Positions 1-8,549 of a stretch of DNA of 46,624 nt are shown in pieces. Position 1 is the stretch's first letter. Each line of letters opens with the position of its first letter. Both the position numbers and the translations under genes were made by a program. This DNA comes from an uncultured Atopobiaceae bacterium (GTDB lineage: Bacteria > Actinomycetota > Coriobacteriia > Coriobacteriales > Atopobiaceae), in assembly GCA_947625405.1 (NCBI GenBank), contig CANQOF010000015.1, positions 1 to 46,624 on the forward strand, in the 5' to 3' direction. Below the pieces are notes generated by a model. That model had not been told where the DNA came from. It was given only the letters and a program-made list of their open reading frames with translations, and searched no databases.

Positions 1-1059
1 GAAGGTGGCCACTGCGCCGTTTTCCTTTAGGATATCGAGGATCTGCTGGGTGGTGGTGTCCCAAGGGCCGTCGTCGAAGGTGAGGGCGACCACCTTGTCG
101 TCGCCGGTATCTGCGTTGTATTGGACGTAGCCCGCGTCCACCGGCTCTTGGATCACGGTTTCCTGGACGATGCCGGAGCGCGTGCCCGTCACGCGCTGCA
201 TGACGCCGTCGGTGCCCTGCGAGTAGACGTGGATGGCGCCCCATGTGTCGGAGCTCGACGTGCCGAAGGGGATGCTCACCTCTTCGGTCGTGGTCTCCTC
301 GGTGGTGTCGCCGCCGTTTGAGATCTGCACGACGTTTCCGGACTTCAACACCGTGTCGCCGTCGGCGGCCTCGCCATCGACGGTGGCGGTGAAGGGCTGG
401 CCCGCACCCTGCTCAAGGAGCGATCCGTCAATGGCAAGGAGGTTTCCGGGAGAGGGCGACGCGTGGCCCTCCTCGATCACGCCCTCGATCGTCGTCCCCG
501 GCTTCAGGGAGAGCTCGACGCCGTTCACGGTGACGTCGATCACGCCAAAGGTCGCCCAAAGGAAGTAGCCGAGGCCGACGGCGAGCGCCACCGCGCAGAT
601 GATGCCGATCACCACGGGTACCTTCGAGCGCTTCCTCGCGGGGCGCTGATGCGGGGCGCGCGTCTGGTAGCCCTCGGCACGGTTCGTGATGATGGGGTTT
701 TCCAGCTGGGGGCGCGTGGCGTAGGCGCTTTGCCTCGAGCTGCGCCTCGCGTTCTGCGCGTTCGGGCGGGCACCGCTGCGCGCGTAGGGGGAAGAGGCCT
801 GGTCGCGCGAGCTCCTCGTGCCTCGCGCGCTTCTCGCGGAGGTGCTCCGTACCGAGCTCTGGCGAGACGACCCTTGGCGAGCAGCGCCCTGCGAAGCATG
901 GGAACTCGGGGCCCTCGCATCGAGGGGCGAGTAGCAACCCTGCTGGGAGCGCGTCACAAGGCGCCCGTTCTCCCCGCGGGTGAATTGGCTTCCCTGGCTG
1001 AAGCTTCCCTCGGGCTTCCTCTGGTTTGGATCCCGAGGGTCGTGCATGGTGCCGCTCAC
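1..1059 (-). CDS. Membrane-anchored polysaccharide deacetylase (3' end outside window)
   Basis: NodB-type polysaccharide deacetylase, expected to remove acetyl groups from a cell-wall or capsule glycan outside the membrane. About 353 residues are visible. Residues 1-146 are a Ser/Arg/Gln-rich, low-complexity cytoplasmic segment ending in a basic RKRSK patch. One membrane helix follows at about 147-170, then an extracellular region of about 150 residues with a Thr/Glu-rich stretch. The start of the catalytic domain is seen as LTFDDGPWD, the NodB motif 1 whose Asp residues hold the base and the metal. The metal-binding His motif lies beyond the left edge. I chose the GTG at 1059 because GGGAG sits six bases upstream; the ATG at 1047 is in frame but has no site of its own. 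It is divergent from pepC. The extracellular domain before the deacetylase is not one I can name. Confidence 0.85.
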   Translation of the reverse strand, partial: MSGTMHDPRDPNQRKPEGSFSQGSQFTRGENGRLVTRSQQGCYSPLDARAPSSHASQGAARQGSSRQSSVRSTSARSARGTRSSRDQASSPYARSGARPNAQNARRSSRQSAYATRPQLENPIITNRAEGYQTRAPHQRPARKRSKVPVVIGIICAVALAVGLGYFLWATFGVIDVTVNGVELSLKPGTTIEGVIEEGHASPSPGNLLAIDGSLLEQGAGQPFTATVDGEAADGDTVLKSGNVVQISNGGDTTEETTTEEVSIPFGTSSSDTWGAIHVYSQGTDGVMQRVTGTRSGIVQETVIQEPVDAGYVQYNADTGDDKVVALTFDDGPWDTTTQQILDILKENGAVATF

Positions 1060-1375
1060 ATCAATCTCCCGTTTTGCGCTCGTTCATGCCGCGTTCGTAG
1101 TGCGTTTGCGCCGAGCCCCTTCGGGTCCGGCCGCTCGTAGTGTAGCGATCTTCGGAAAGGGCGGGTCGCATCCGTGAAGGTTTGGTAGAGCTTTCCACCA
1201 TCCGCGGAGACGCTGGGGAGTTTCGGGTTTGCGAGCCCTCGTTTGAGGGCACCCACCAAGTGGACTGAACACGGTCTTCCTCAGGCGATGGATGTCCTTC
1301 GTCGCTCGTCTTTCAAGGCTCGTGCCAGTTTGAAGGGGTCGGATCGGCCGACCTCCCGACGAGAAAGGACGAAGT
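1060..1375. other. Divergent intergenic region between deacetylase gene and pepC
   Basis: This 316-base stretch has no convincing gene. It must hold promoters for both flanking genes. On the minus strand TACACT at 1144-1139 is a possible -10 for the deacetylase gene, giving a leader of about 70 bases. A stem-loop GCCCTC-GTTT-GAGGGC lies at 1235-1250, flanked by GGGT and ACCC that can extend it. A second inverted repeat, GGTCGG-ATCGG-CCGACC at 1337-1353, sits ten bases before the pepC ribosome-binding site (AAAGGA at 1363-1368) and could be an operator or a leader hairpin. No T-run follows either hairpin, so neither looks like an ordinary terminator. Confidence 0.4.
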
Positions 1376-2719
1376 ATGGCTCTTGAAATGGAAACGCTTG
1401 CGAAGTTCAAGGACTCCTTCCTCAATGACGAGACGCGCCAGGCCACTGAGCGCGCCGTCTTCAAGAACGGGATCTTGAGCTCCGCGCAAAACGACAACGT
1501 CATCGACGAGATGAGCTTCGTCTTCTCCGTCGACGTCGACCAAGAGGCCGTCACCAACCAAAAGCAGTCCGGCCGCTGCTGGATGTTCGCCGCGCTCAAC
1601 ACCCTTCGCGTGGACATCGAGAAGAACCTCAAGCTCAAGAAGGGAAGCTTCCAGCTCTCTCAGAACTACAACTTCTTCTTCGACAAGCTCGAGAAGGCCA
1701 ACTACTTCTACGACCAGATCATCGCGAGCGCCGATAGCTCGCTCGACGACCGTCGCGTGACCTTCCTCCTCTCCACCCCGCAGCAGGATGGCGGCGACTG
1801 GCCCATCATCGCCCCGCTCATCGAGAAGTACGGCGTCATGCCCCTCACCGCCATGGGCGACACCGCGTGCTCGATGGATTCCAGCGAGATGGACACGGTC
1901 CTCAATCGCAAGATGCGCCAAGACGCCCTCGAGCTTCGCAGGCTCGTACGCGATGGCAAGGGCGATGACGAGGTCGCCGCGGCCAAGGAATCGATGCTCG
2001 GCGACATCTACAAGATCTGCGCCGTCTGCCTCGGCGTTCCGCCCGAGAAGTTCGATTTCGAGTACCGCGACACCGACGGAAACTTCCATGGCGACTACGG
2101 CCTCACCGCGCAGGAGTTCTATAAGAAGTACTGCAAGGACGTGAGCGACTACGTGGCCGTGACGAACGTCCCCACCGACGCCACTCCCTACAACCGCATG
2201 TTCACCATCGAGATGGCAAACGAAGTCGCCGGCGCCGAGCCGGTGCGTTATCTCAACGTCGAGATGGACGTGTTGAAGGACCTCACCATCAAGCAGCTCC
2301 AAGACGGCGAGCCGGTGTGGTTCGGCTGCGACGTGCTCCAGAGCTCCGACCGCTATCGGGGCATCATGGCCATCGGCCTCTACGACCTCGAGGCGCTCTT
2401 CGGCATCAAGGACACGATGGATAAGACGCAGCGCTACCTCGCCCGCGAGAGCCTGCCCACGCACGCGATGATGCTCGGCGGCGTCGACCTCGTCGATGGC
2501 AAGCCCACGAAGTGGAAGGTCGAGAACTCCTGGGGTGCCGAGGCCCACGGCCAGAAGGTCGGCTTCAACGGCTACTTCATTATGAACGATGGGTGGATGG
2601 ACGAGTACACCTACGAGGTCGTCATCCGCAAGGACCTCCTGCCTGATGACCTCAAGGCCGTCCTCGACACCGAGCCCGTCGTGCTGCCCTACTGGAGCAC
2701 CTTCAACCCGGTGCCGTAA
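1376..2719 (+). CDS. pepC: Aminopeptidase C (bleomycin hydrolase family, peptidase C1B)
   Basis: Cytoplasmic papain-fold cysteine aminopeptidase that trims N-terminal residues from peptides, normally as a hexameric barrel. Length of 447 residues is usual for the family. The catalytic set is visible: Gln62 and Cys68 in NQKQSGRCWMF, His363 in THAMMLGG, and Asn384 in VENSWG. There is no signal peptide. AAAGGA seven bases before ATG 1376 fixes the start. A strong rho-independent terminator follows at 2763-2810, so it is probably monocistronic. The next gene is an amino-acid antiporter-like permease, consistent with peptide and amino-acid use in an anaerobe, but the two are separated by the terminator. 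Confidence 0.95.
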   Translation: MALEMETLAKFKDSFLNDETRQATERAVFKNGILSSAQNDNVIDEMSFVFSVDVDQEAVTNQKQSGRCWMFAALNTLRVDIEKNLKLKKGSFQLSQNYNFFFDKLEKANYFYDQIIASADSSLDDRRVTFLLSTPQQDGGDWPIIAPLIEKYGVMPLTAMGDTACSMDSSEMDTVLNRKMRQDALELRRLVRDGKGDDEVAAAKESMLGDIYKICAVCLGVPPEKFDFEYRDTDGNFHGDYGLTAQEFYKKYCKDVSDYVAVTNVPTDATPYNRMFTIEMANEVAGAEPVRYLNVEMDVLKDLTIKQLQDGEPVWFGCDVLQSSDRYRGIMAIGLYDLEALFGIKDTMDKTQRYLARESLPTHAMMLGGVDLVDGKPTKWKVENSWGAEAHGQKVGFNGYFIMNDGWMDEYTYEVVIRKDLLPDDLKAVLDTEPVVLPYWSTFNPVP

Positions 2720-2762
2720 CGTGGCGAAATAGCCTCTTCGCGCTCCGTCTTCCGAGCGCCTC

Positions 2763-2810
2763 GCAAGGCCCGAACCCCTTTGAAGCGGGGCTTGGGCCTT
2801 GCGCCCTTTT
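2763..2810 (+). terminator. Rho-independent terminator after pepC
   Basis: Perfect 9-bp arms GCAAGGCCC (2763-2771) and GGGCCTTGC (2794-2802) enclose an inner ACCCC/GGGG pairing, and TTTT follows at 2807-2810. It lies 44 bases after the pepC stop codon. Confidence 0.85.
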
Positions 2811-2948
2811 GGGTCTCAACTGCGATTTCATTACTCAGCCGCTCACGGTTCTCGCGCCATAACCCTCCTCGGAGGGGTATGCACCACCCCAGAGATTGCA
2901 CTGCCAAAAGGAGGGGCGCCCGGCGGGCGCGGTTTGAAGGAGCGAGCC

Positions 2949-5195
2949 ATGAGCTTAAGGAAGCATGGCACCGACGGCACCGTTGCGAAGCAGGCAACGG
3001 CCAGGAACACGAATTACATATCACTCGCGGCACTCACGATGATGAACGTCACCGTGGTCGCAGGCCTCGCGAACGACGTACAGCAGTCGTTCTACGGCCT
3101 GTCCTCGGTGACGTACTTCATCATTGGCGCGCTGCTGTTCTTCCTGCCCACCGGCCTCGTGGCCGCTGAGCTCGCGGGCGGCTGGAACGAGCGAGGCGGC
3201 ATCTTCAGGTGGGTCGGCGAAGGCATCGGCCCGGCTTGGGCGTTCGTCTGCGTCTTCCTTCTCTGGTTCCAGACGACCTTCAACTTCGGCGTGGGCGTCG
3301 CGAGCTTCTCGGCCACGATCGGGTTCTTCACGCCAGACTTCGATTGGGCGGTCGACTTCGCCCAGCACCCCTCGAACGAGCTGCTCATCATGTGCTGCTG
3401 GCTCGCGTTCTACTGGATCCTCTGCTGGGTCGCCACCAAGGGCGTGAAGACCTTCGCGCCGCTCACCAAGTACGGCGTGCTCGTGGGCACCTTCATCCCG
3501 CTCGCCACGATCATCATCCTCTTCTTCGTGTACGTGGGCCAAGGCCATCCCATCGAGTTCATGCAGGATCCCAACACGAACTCCCTCATCCCGAAGTGGG
3601 AGGGCATGAACACCCTCGCACTCGCAGCCGGCGTGTTCTTCTCCTTCGCGGGCATCGACATGAACGCCGCCCACATCAAGGAGATCAAGAACCCGCGCAA
3701 GACCTACCCGCTCTCCATCGTCATCTCGATGGTCCTCGCGCTCGTCATCTTCATGGTCGGCACGCTCATCATCGCGGCCGTCATCCCGAACGACCAGATC
3801 AACGTGCTCTACACGCTCTACGCCACGTATAAGACGCTCGGCTCGACGATCGGCATCCCCTGGCTCTACATGGTCTTCGTCTACATGGGCCTCGGCGCGA
3901 CGATCGCAAACCTCGTGACGAACCTCGCAGGCCCGTCCGTGATGCTCGGCAACGCCGGACGCTCGGGGTTCCTCCCCAAGTTCCTCCAGAACTCGAACAA
4001 GAACGGCATGCCCTCCCGCCTCATGTACGTGCAGCTCGCGGGCATGACCCTCGTCGCCTTCATCGTCTTCCTGCTTCCCAACATCGAGGGCTTCGTCGTC
4101 CTCATCACGCAGGCCATCACGATCCTCTACATGCTCTACTACGTGCTGATGTTCATCGCCTTCATTCGCCTGCGCTACACGCAGCCGAACCGCCCGCGCT
4201 CCTTCGTGGTGCCCGGTGGCAAGGTGGGCGCTTGGATCGTCGCCGGCGTCGGCACCGCGGCCTCGATCTTCGGCATCATCCTGTCCATCATCCCGCCCGC
4301 GCAAATCCAAAAGGAAATCGGCTCCGGCACTGAGTACGTCATCATCGTCTGCGCGCTCACGGCGATCGTCCTCCTCGTCTCCTTCGGCATCTACGCGATC
4401 AGCCGCAAGAAGAACTGGGTCGATCCGAAGAACGAGATGTCCCCCTTCACCTGGGAGATCGAGGGTCTGAAGAAGCCGAGCCGCGTGACCTCGAACGTCC
4501 CCGCCGACGTCCTCGCGCAGGGCCAAGACCCGATGGGCCTGCCCATCAAGCACCCGTGGTCGCCTGACGCGCACGTCGACCTCTCGCAATATGAAGGCTA
4601 TAGCTCGAACAAGGGCGGAAAGCTCTTCGGTAAGGGCAAGGGCGACGCCACGCCCGCTCCCGAGCCCGTCGTCTCCCATGAGAAGAGCAAGGAAGCCGTC
4701 ATCGCCACGGCTGCCCAGAAGGTGGAAGCCGGCACCGCCGTCACCGCTACGCCGGTTCCCGAGCCCCTGCAAGAAACCGTCGACGCGGTGGCGAAGCCGA
4801 AGGAGGCCCCGAGCGCCACATCTGGCGTCCCCATCCCGCGCAGGCACGTACCCGCGGCAAGCGCGGACGAGATAGCCGCGGCCACGCTCCCCGAGGACGC
4901 CGTCCAGGCGGCAAAGGACGCGGAAGCCGAGGCCGAGAAGCTCGCCGTCGCCAGCGCGGCCCTCAAGCAGGAAGCCAAGGCCGACGAAGCGCTCGCGAAG
5001 GCACGCGAGGCCGCCAAGAGCGCGGAGGCGGCCGCGGAGGATGCCCGCAAGGCGGCAGGCCTCGACGCACCCGCGCAAGATCCCGCACCCTCCGCGGATC
5101 CCGCGCCCGAGGCTCCGAAAGACCCGCCCGCGAGTTCTGGCACCACGAGCACCACGAGCGCCCCGAGCGACCCTCCCGCTCCCAGCGCCTCGTAG
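2949..5195 (+). CDS. APC-superfamily permease, glutamate:GABA antiporter (GadC)-like, with long C-terminal tail
   Basis: Inner-membrane amino-acid transporter of the APC superfamily. The stretch around GLSSVTYFIIGALLFFLPTG, then AAELAGGW, ERGGIFRWVGE and a run of about 12 hydrophobic segments up to residue ~482 resemble GadC-type exchangers, which swap an amino acid for its decarboxylated product. The actual substrate cannot be read from sequence. The protein is 748 residues, whereas GadC is about 510. The extra ~265 residues form a Lys-rich patch followed by an Ala/Glu/Lys stretch likely to be helical or coiled (roughly 640-710) and a Pro/Ser/Thr-rich end. ATG 2949 has AAGGAG six bases upstream; the open frame extends further 5' but without a better site. 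No decarboxylase gene is nearby. A bidirectional terminator follows. Confidence 0.85.
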   Translation: MSLRKHGTDGTVAKQATARNTNYISLAALTMMNVTVVAGLANDVQQSFYGLSSVTYFIIGALLFFLPTGLVAAELAGGWNERGGIFRWVGEGIGPAWAFVCVFLLWFQTTFNFGVGVASFSATIGFFTPDFDWAVDFAQHPSNELLIMCCWLAFYWILCWVATKGVKTFAPLTKYGVLVGTFIPLATIIILFFVYVGQGHPIEFMQDPNTNSLIPKWEGMNTLALAAGVFFSFAGIDMNAAHIKEIKNPRKTYPLSIVISMVLALVIFMVGTLIIAAVIPNDQINVLYTLYATYKTLGSTIGIPWLYMVFVYMGLGATIANLVTNLAGPSVMLGNAGRSGFLPKFLQNSNKNGMPSRLMYVQLAGMTLVAFIVFLLPNIEGFVVLITQAITILYMLYYVLMFIAFIRLRYTQPNRPRSFVVPGGKVGAWIVAGVGTAASIFGIILSIIPPAQIQKEIGSGTEYVIIVCALTAIVLLVSFGIYAISRKKNWVDPKNEMSPFTWEIEGLKKPSRVTSNVPADVLAQGQDPMGLPIKHPWSPDAHVDLSQYEGYSSNKGGKLFGKGKGDATPAPEPVVSHEKSKEAVIATAAQKVEAGTAVTATPVPEPLQETVDAVAKPKEAPSATSGVPIPRRHVPAASADEIAAATLPEDAVQAAKDAEAEAEKLAVASAALKQEAKADEALAKAREAAKSAEAAAEDARKAAGLDAPAQDPAPSADPAPEAPKDPPASSGTTSTTSAPSDPPAPSAS

Positions 5196-5217
5196 CCGAA
5201 CAGGCACGCTCCTTGAC

Positions 5218-5256
5218 AAAAGGACCGCATCCCGAACTTCGGGGTGCGGTCCTTTC
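5218..5256. terminator. Bidirectional terminator between permease and alcohol dehydrogenase genes
   Basis: A 12-bp stem GGACCGCATCCC / GGGGTGCGGTCC (one G-T pair) with loop GAACTTC. It is flanked by AAAA on the left and TTTCC on the right, so it can end transcripts from both converging genes. Confidence 0.85.
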
Positions 5257-5285
5257 CTAGATGGTTCCTCGCGCTACGCGAGCGA

Positions 5286-6449
5286 TTACGCCATGACCTT
5301 TCGGAAGAGGATCTCCACGTCCTCGGCCGTGGGCTCGCGCGGGTTTCCGGGCGCGCAGGCGTCGGCGAGCGTGTCGGCCACGAGGCGATCGAGGTCGTCT
5401 TCCACGAGCCCGTCCACGACGGTGGGGATGCCCACATCCTCGCCAAGCTGGCGCACGGCATCCACCGCGGCCTCGCGCGCATCCTCGATGGACATCTCGT
5501 CCACACCGGAAACGCCCATGGCGCGCGCGACGTCGCGCAGGCGCTCACCAGTGGAGGCCGCGTTGTAGGCCATCACGTGCGGAAGCATGATCGCGCAGGC
5601 CACGCCGTGTGGCGTGTCGTAATTTGCTCCAAGCGTGTGCGCCATGGAGTGCGCGATGCCGAGGCCCACGTTGGAGAAGCCCATGCCCGCGATGTACTGG
5701 GCGAGCGCCATGCCGGCGCGGCCCGAGCCCGGAACTCCGCTCTTCGCCTCTTCCACGGCGTCGCGAAGGTGCTCGGAGATGAGGCGGATGGCCTCGAGGT
5801 GGAACATATCGGGGATCTCCCACGCGGCCTTCGTCGTGTAGCCCTCGATCGCGTGCGTGAGGGCGTCCATGCCGGTCGCCGCGGTGAGGCCCACGGGCAT
5901 GGAGGCCATCATATCGGGGTCGACGATCGCCACCTCGGGGATGTCGTTGGTGTCCACGCACACGAACTTGCGCTTCTTCTGCACGTCGGTGATCACGTAG
6001 TTGATGGTCACCTCGGCCGCCGTGCCGGAGGTCGTGGGGATAGCGATGGTGAAGACGGCGTGATGCTGGGTGGGGGCCACGCCCTCAAGCGAGCGCACAT
6101 CGGAGAACTCGGGGTTCGTCACGATGATGCCGATCGCCTTCGCGGTGTCCATCGCGCTGCCACCGCCGAGCGCGACGATGCAGTCGGCGCCGGAATCCTC
6201 GAAGGCCGCCACGCCGGATTGCACGTTCTCGATCGTGGGATTGGGCTTCACGTCCTGGAAGACCTCGTAGTCCACCGCCGCGTCGTCGAGGATGTCGGTC
6301 ACCTTCTTGGCCACGCCGAACTTCACGAGGTCGGGGTCGGTGCAGACGAAGACCTTCTTCTTGCCGTTGCGATCGAGCTCGCCCACGAGCTCGCTCAAGG
6401 CACCTTCGCCGTGGTAGGAAATGGTGTTGAGGACGATGCGATTGGCCAT
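5286..6449 (-). CDS. Iron-containing alcohol dehydrogenase
   Basis: NAD(P)-dependent group III alcohol dehydrogenase of 387 residues, the usual length, similar in layout to lactaldehyde reductase and 1,3-propanediol dehydrogenase. Visible motifs are the nucleotide-binding GGGSAMDTAKA and the iron site: Asp and His in GMDALTHAIEG, His in GIAHSMAH, and His in YDTPHG. It is cytoplasmic and probably disposes of reducing power in fermentation; the aldehyde substrate is unknown. I chose ATG 6449 (MANRIVLN), eight bases after GAGAGG, rather than the longer frame starting at 6500. It is the last gene of a minus-strand run after azlD, separated by 112 bases, so it may have its own promoter. Confidence 0.92.
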   Translation of the reverse strand: MANRIVLNTISYHGEGALSELVGELDRNGKKKVFVCTDPDLVKFGVAKKVTDILDDAAVDYEVFQDVKPNPTIENVQSGVAAFEDSGADCIVALGGGSAMDTAKAIGIIVTNPEFSDVRSLEGVAPTQHHAVFTIAIPTTSGTAAEVTINYVITDVQKKRKFVCVDTNDIPEVAIVDPDMMASMPVGLTAATGMDALTHAIEGYTTKAAWEIPDMFHLEAIRLISEHLRDAVEEAKSGVPGSGRAGMALAQYIAGMGFSNVGLGIAHSMAHTLGANYDTPHGVACAIMLPHVMAYNAASTGERLRDVARAMGVSGVDEMSIEDAREAAVDAVRQLGEDVGIPTVVDGLVEDDLDRLVADTLADACAPGNPREPTAEDVEILFRKVMA

Positions 6450-6561
6450 GGAAGCCTGCCTCTCAAGTCGTGCCCAAAGGGCGTATCCGGACTCCCTCAT
6501 CCTACGGCAGCGGGCGCCGCGGGGAAGCGCAGGACATCGCGAACTGAACAGGGCGTCGCAC

Positions 6562-6894
6562 TTAGAGGGGGATCATCCCGAGCACGAGGTAGAAGACGAG
6601 GCCCGCCACTGCGCAGATGATGAGCGAGCCGGTGCGCCGCGCGATCACCACGACTCCGCCCGCGGCGATGAGCGGCACGAGCGCCTGCCACACGTTTCCC
6701 GCCGCCCAGGCGGCCGGCTGGTAGAGGTCATTCGCCACGAGCGCGGAAAACGCCGCGACGGGGATGAGGTCGAGGATGGCGACCACGCGCGCCGAGAGCT
6801 CGCGCCCGCGCAACACGAAGAGCGGCACGCAGCGCGAGAGCGCCATCGTGGCCATGAGGATGGCGTAGAGGATCCCGAACTCAGCGAGGGTCAT
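6562..6894 (-). CDS. azlD: Branched-chain amino-acid exporter subunit AzlD
   Basis: Small membrane protein of 110 residues with about four hydrophobic segments and the PLFVLRGRELS stretch after the first helix that is typical of AzlD. It pairs with AzlC to export branched-chain amino acids. Its start overlaps the end of azlC by 14 bases, which implies translational coupling and equimolar production of the two subunits. Confidence 0.88.
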   Translation of the reverse strand: MTLAEFGILYAILMATMALSRCVPLFVLRGRELSARVVAILDLIPVAAFSALVANDLYQPAAWAAGNVWQALVPLIAAGGVVVIARRTGSLIICAVAGLVFYLVLGMIPL

Positions 6895-7738
6895 CTTCCG
6901 CCTCCTCCCCCATCATTTCCTCCGCGGCCTCGAGGCGCTCGGCATCGATGAGCGGGGCGCCGTAGGCCTCGTCGTCGGCCACCGCCTCGCCCGGCGTTTC
7001 GGGCGTGATCGGCCGTTGCCCGTGGAGCGCGGCAAAGACGCAGCCCGCGGCGACGCCCACCATGGCGCCCACGATGATGGCCGGCTGCTCGAGCCCGATC
7101 GCCTTCATGAAGACGACCATCGCGCAGGAAACCACCCCGACCACGATGGTGGTGGAGGTGAAGGTGCGCCCGAAGAGAAGGCAGATGAAGATCGCCGTCA
7201 TCGCGAAGGACGCCACCGCGGTGGGAATGGCGAGCGCGCTTCCCACGAGCCCCCCGACGAAGTTCGCCGTTGCCCACGCGCTCATCGAGAGCAGGTTCAC
7301 GCAGGTGGCGTCCGCGGCGTCCCACGGATAAAACCCGGGCTCGCCGGAGAGCACCGCGGATTCATCGCTTTGCGCGAAGCGATCGAGGTTCACGCCGAAC
7401 GATTCATCGGTGACGGTGAGGGCGAAGAGCGCGGCGAGCGAGCGCCTCACCTTCTGAAACCTCGGTGCGAACGCCGCCGAATAGAGAAGCTGTCGCAGGT
7501 TCACGAAGGAGATCGACGCGGCGATCGCATAGAGGGGCTGCCCCGCGAGCCAGAGGTTCGAGAGCATGAACTGCCCCGCGCCGGAGTAGAACGTGGCGGA
7601 GAGGATGAAGGCCATCCACGGCGCGATGCCCACCTCGGCCTCGAGAATGCCGCAGGGAATGCCGATGGCCACGTAGCCGGCCATGATGGGCGCCGCATAG
7701 GGAAGCGCGCGACGTATGTGGGTGACAACTGAGCTCAT
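6881..7738 (-). CDS. azlC: Branched-chain amino-acid exporter large subunit AzlC
   Basis: Polytopic membrane protein of 285 residues. The early motifs GYVAIGIPCGIL, SATFYSGAGQF and FVNLRQLLYS are those of AzlC, the large permease subunit of the LIV-E exporter family. The last ~45 residues are an acidic cytoplasmic tail, longer than in many homologues. ATG 7738 has no clear Shine-Dalgarno sequence. It follows the nitroreductase gene by only 34 bases, so read-through from that operon is likely. No Lrp-like regulator gene lies next to it. Confidence 0.9.
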   Translation of the reverse strand: MSSVVTHIRRALPYAAPIMAGYVAIGIPCGILEAEVGIAPWMAFILSATFYSGAGQFMLSNLWLAGQPLYAIAASISFVNLRQLLYSAAFAPRFQKVRRSLAALFALTVTDESFGVNLDRFAQSDESAVLSGEPGFYPWDAADATCVNLLSMSAWATANFVGGLVGSALAIPTAVASFAMTAIFICLLFGRTFTSTTIVVGVVSCAMVVFMKAIGLEQPAIIVGAMVGVAAGCVFAALHGQRPITPETPGEAVADDEAYGAPLIDAERLEAAEEMMGEEAEDDPR

Positions 7739-7772
7739 GGGGCCAAAAGCGTAGCGCTTCGTCGAGGTAGGC

Positions 7773-8549
7773 TCATCCCCGCTCTCGCGGCGTCTTTTCC
7801 TGGAGCCCGAAGCCCTCGAGGTAGCGAGCCGCGGAGCGGTTCATCTCCGCCGCGAATCCAGAGGCGTACTTGCGATCATGGAATGCGCGCACCCATTCCT
7901 CGAAGCGCTTCGCCCCAAGGCGCGAGGAGAGCATCTCGCGCGCCCTCGCGCCCGAGAGCGGCTCGTAGGCGTCCTCCATGACCACGCAATCCGCGGGTTC
8001 GCGCAAGGGCTTCGGGCGCCGAAGCTGCTGCTCGGTGGGGTAGCCGAAGACGAGCATGACCGCGGGCACCACCTGCGCAGGGAGCCTCAGGAGCTCGCAC
8101 ATCGCCTCGTGCTGCTCGAGCACATCGCCGATATAGCACGAACCCACTCCCTCCGCCCACGCGGCGACTACGGCGTTTTGCGCGGCGATCGCGGCATCGG
8201 CAAAGGCGAGCAGGAGATCTCCCGGCCCCGCGGGACGCGAATCGATTCCCGCCTCCTCGTAGACCGCTCGCCATTTCTCGCAATCCGCGAGGAAGACGAG
8301 CACCATCTTCGCCTTCGCGATGAAGGGCTGGTGGTCGCAGAGCTCGGCGAGCGCCTCGCGCTCGCGCTGGTCTCTCACGTCGATGATGGAGTAGAGCTGT
8401 TGGTTTCCCGCGGTGGGCGCCTGGAAGGCCGCCTCGAGGATGCGAGCGCGCACGTCCTCGGGGATCTCGCGATCCTCGAACGCCCGCACGCTCTTCCTCG
8501 CCACGAGCTCTTCGAATACTCGATGCCCGCCCTGCGTGAACTCACTCAT
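7773..8549 (-). CDS. Nitroreductase family flavoprotein
   Basis: FMN-dependent NAD(P)H oxidoreductase of the nitroreductase fold, 258 residues. Typical motifs are RKSVRAFEDREIP at the N-terminus (FMN-phosphate binding), FQAPTAGNQQ, and GVGSCYIGDVLEQ in the middle. The physiological substrate cannot be told; quinones, flavins or nitro compounds are usual for the family. ATG 8549 lies eight bases after GGAGGAG and overlaps the end of folD by eight bases, so it is translated with folD. It could supply or consume reducing equivalents linked to folate chemistry, but that is inference from context only. Confidence 0.87.
   Translation of the reverse strand: MSEFTQGGHRVFEELVARKSVRAFEDREIPEDVRARILEAAFQAPTAGNQQLYSIIDVRDQREREALAELCDHQPFIAKAKMVLVFLADCEKWRAVYEEAGIDSRPAGPGDLLLAFADAAIAAQNAVVAAWAEGVGSCYIGDVLEQHEAMCELLRLPAQVVPAVMLVFGYPTEQQLRRPKPLREPADCVVMEDAYEPLSGARAREMLSSRLGAKRFEEWVRAFHDRKYASGFAAEMNRSAARYLEGFGLQEKTPRERG

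Noticed and set aside
3021-5219. 732-codon open frame antisense to the permease
   Set aside because: Arg/Gly/Asp/His-rich composition typical of a GC-rich shadow frame, no ribosome-binding site or known motif, and the plus-strand gene is clearly real.
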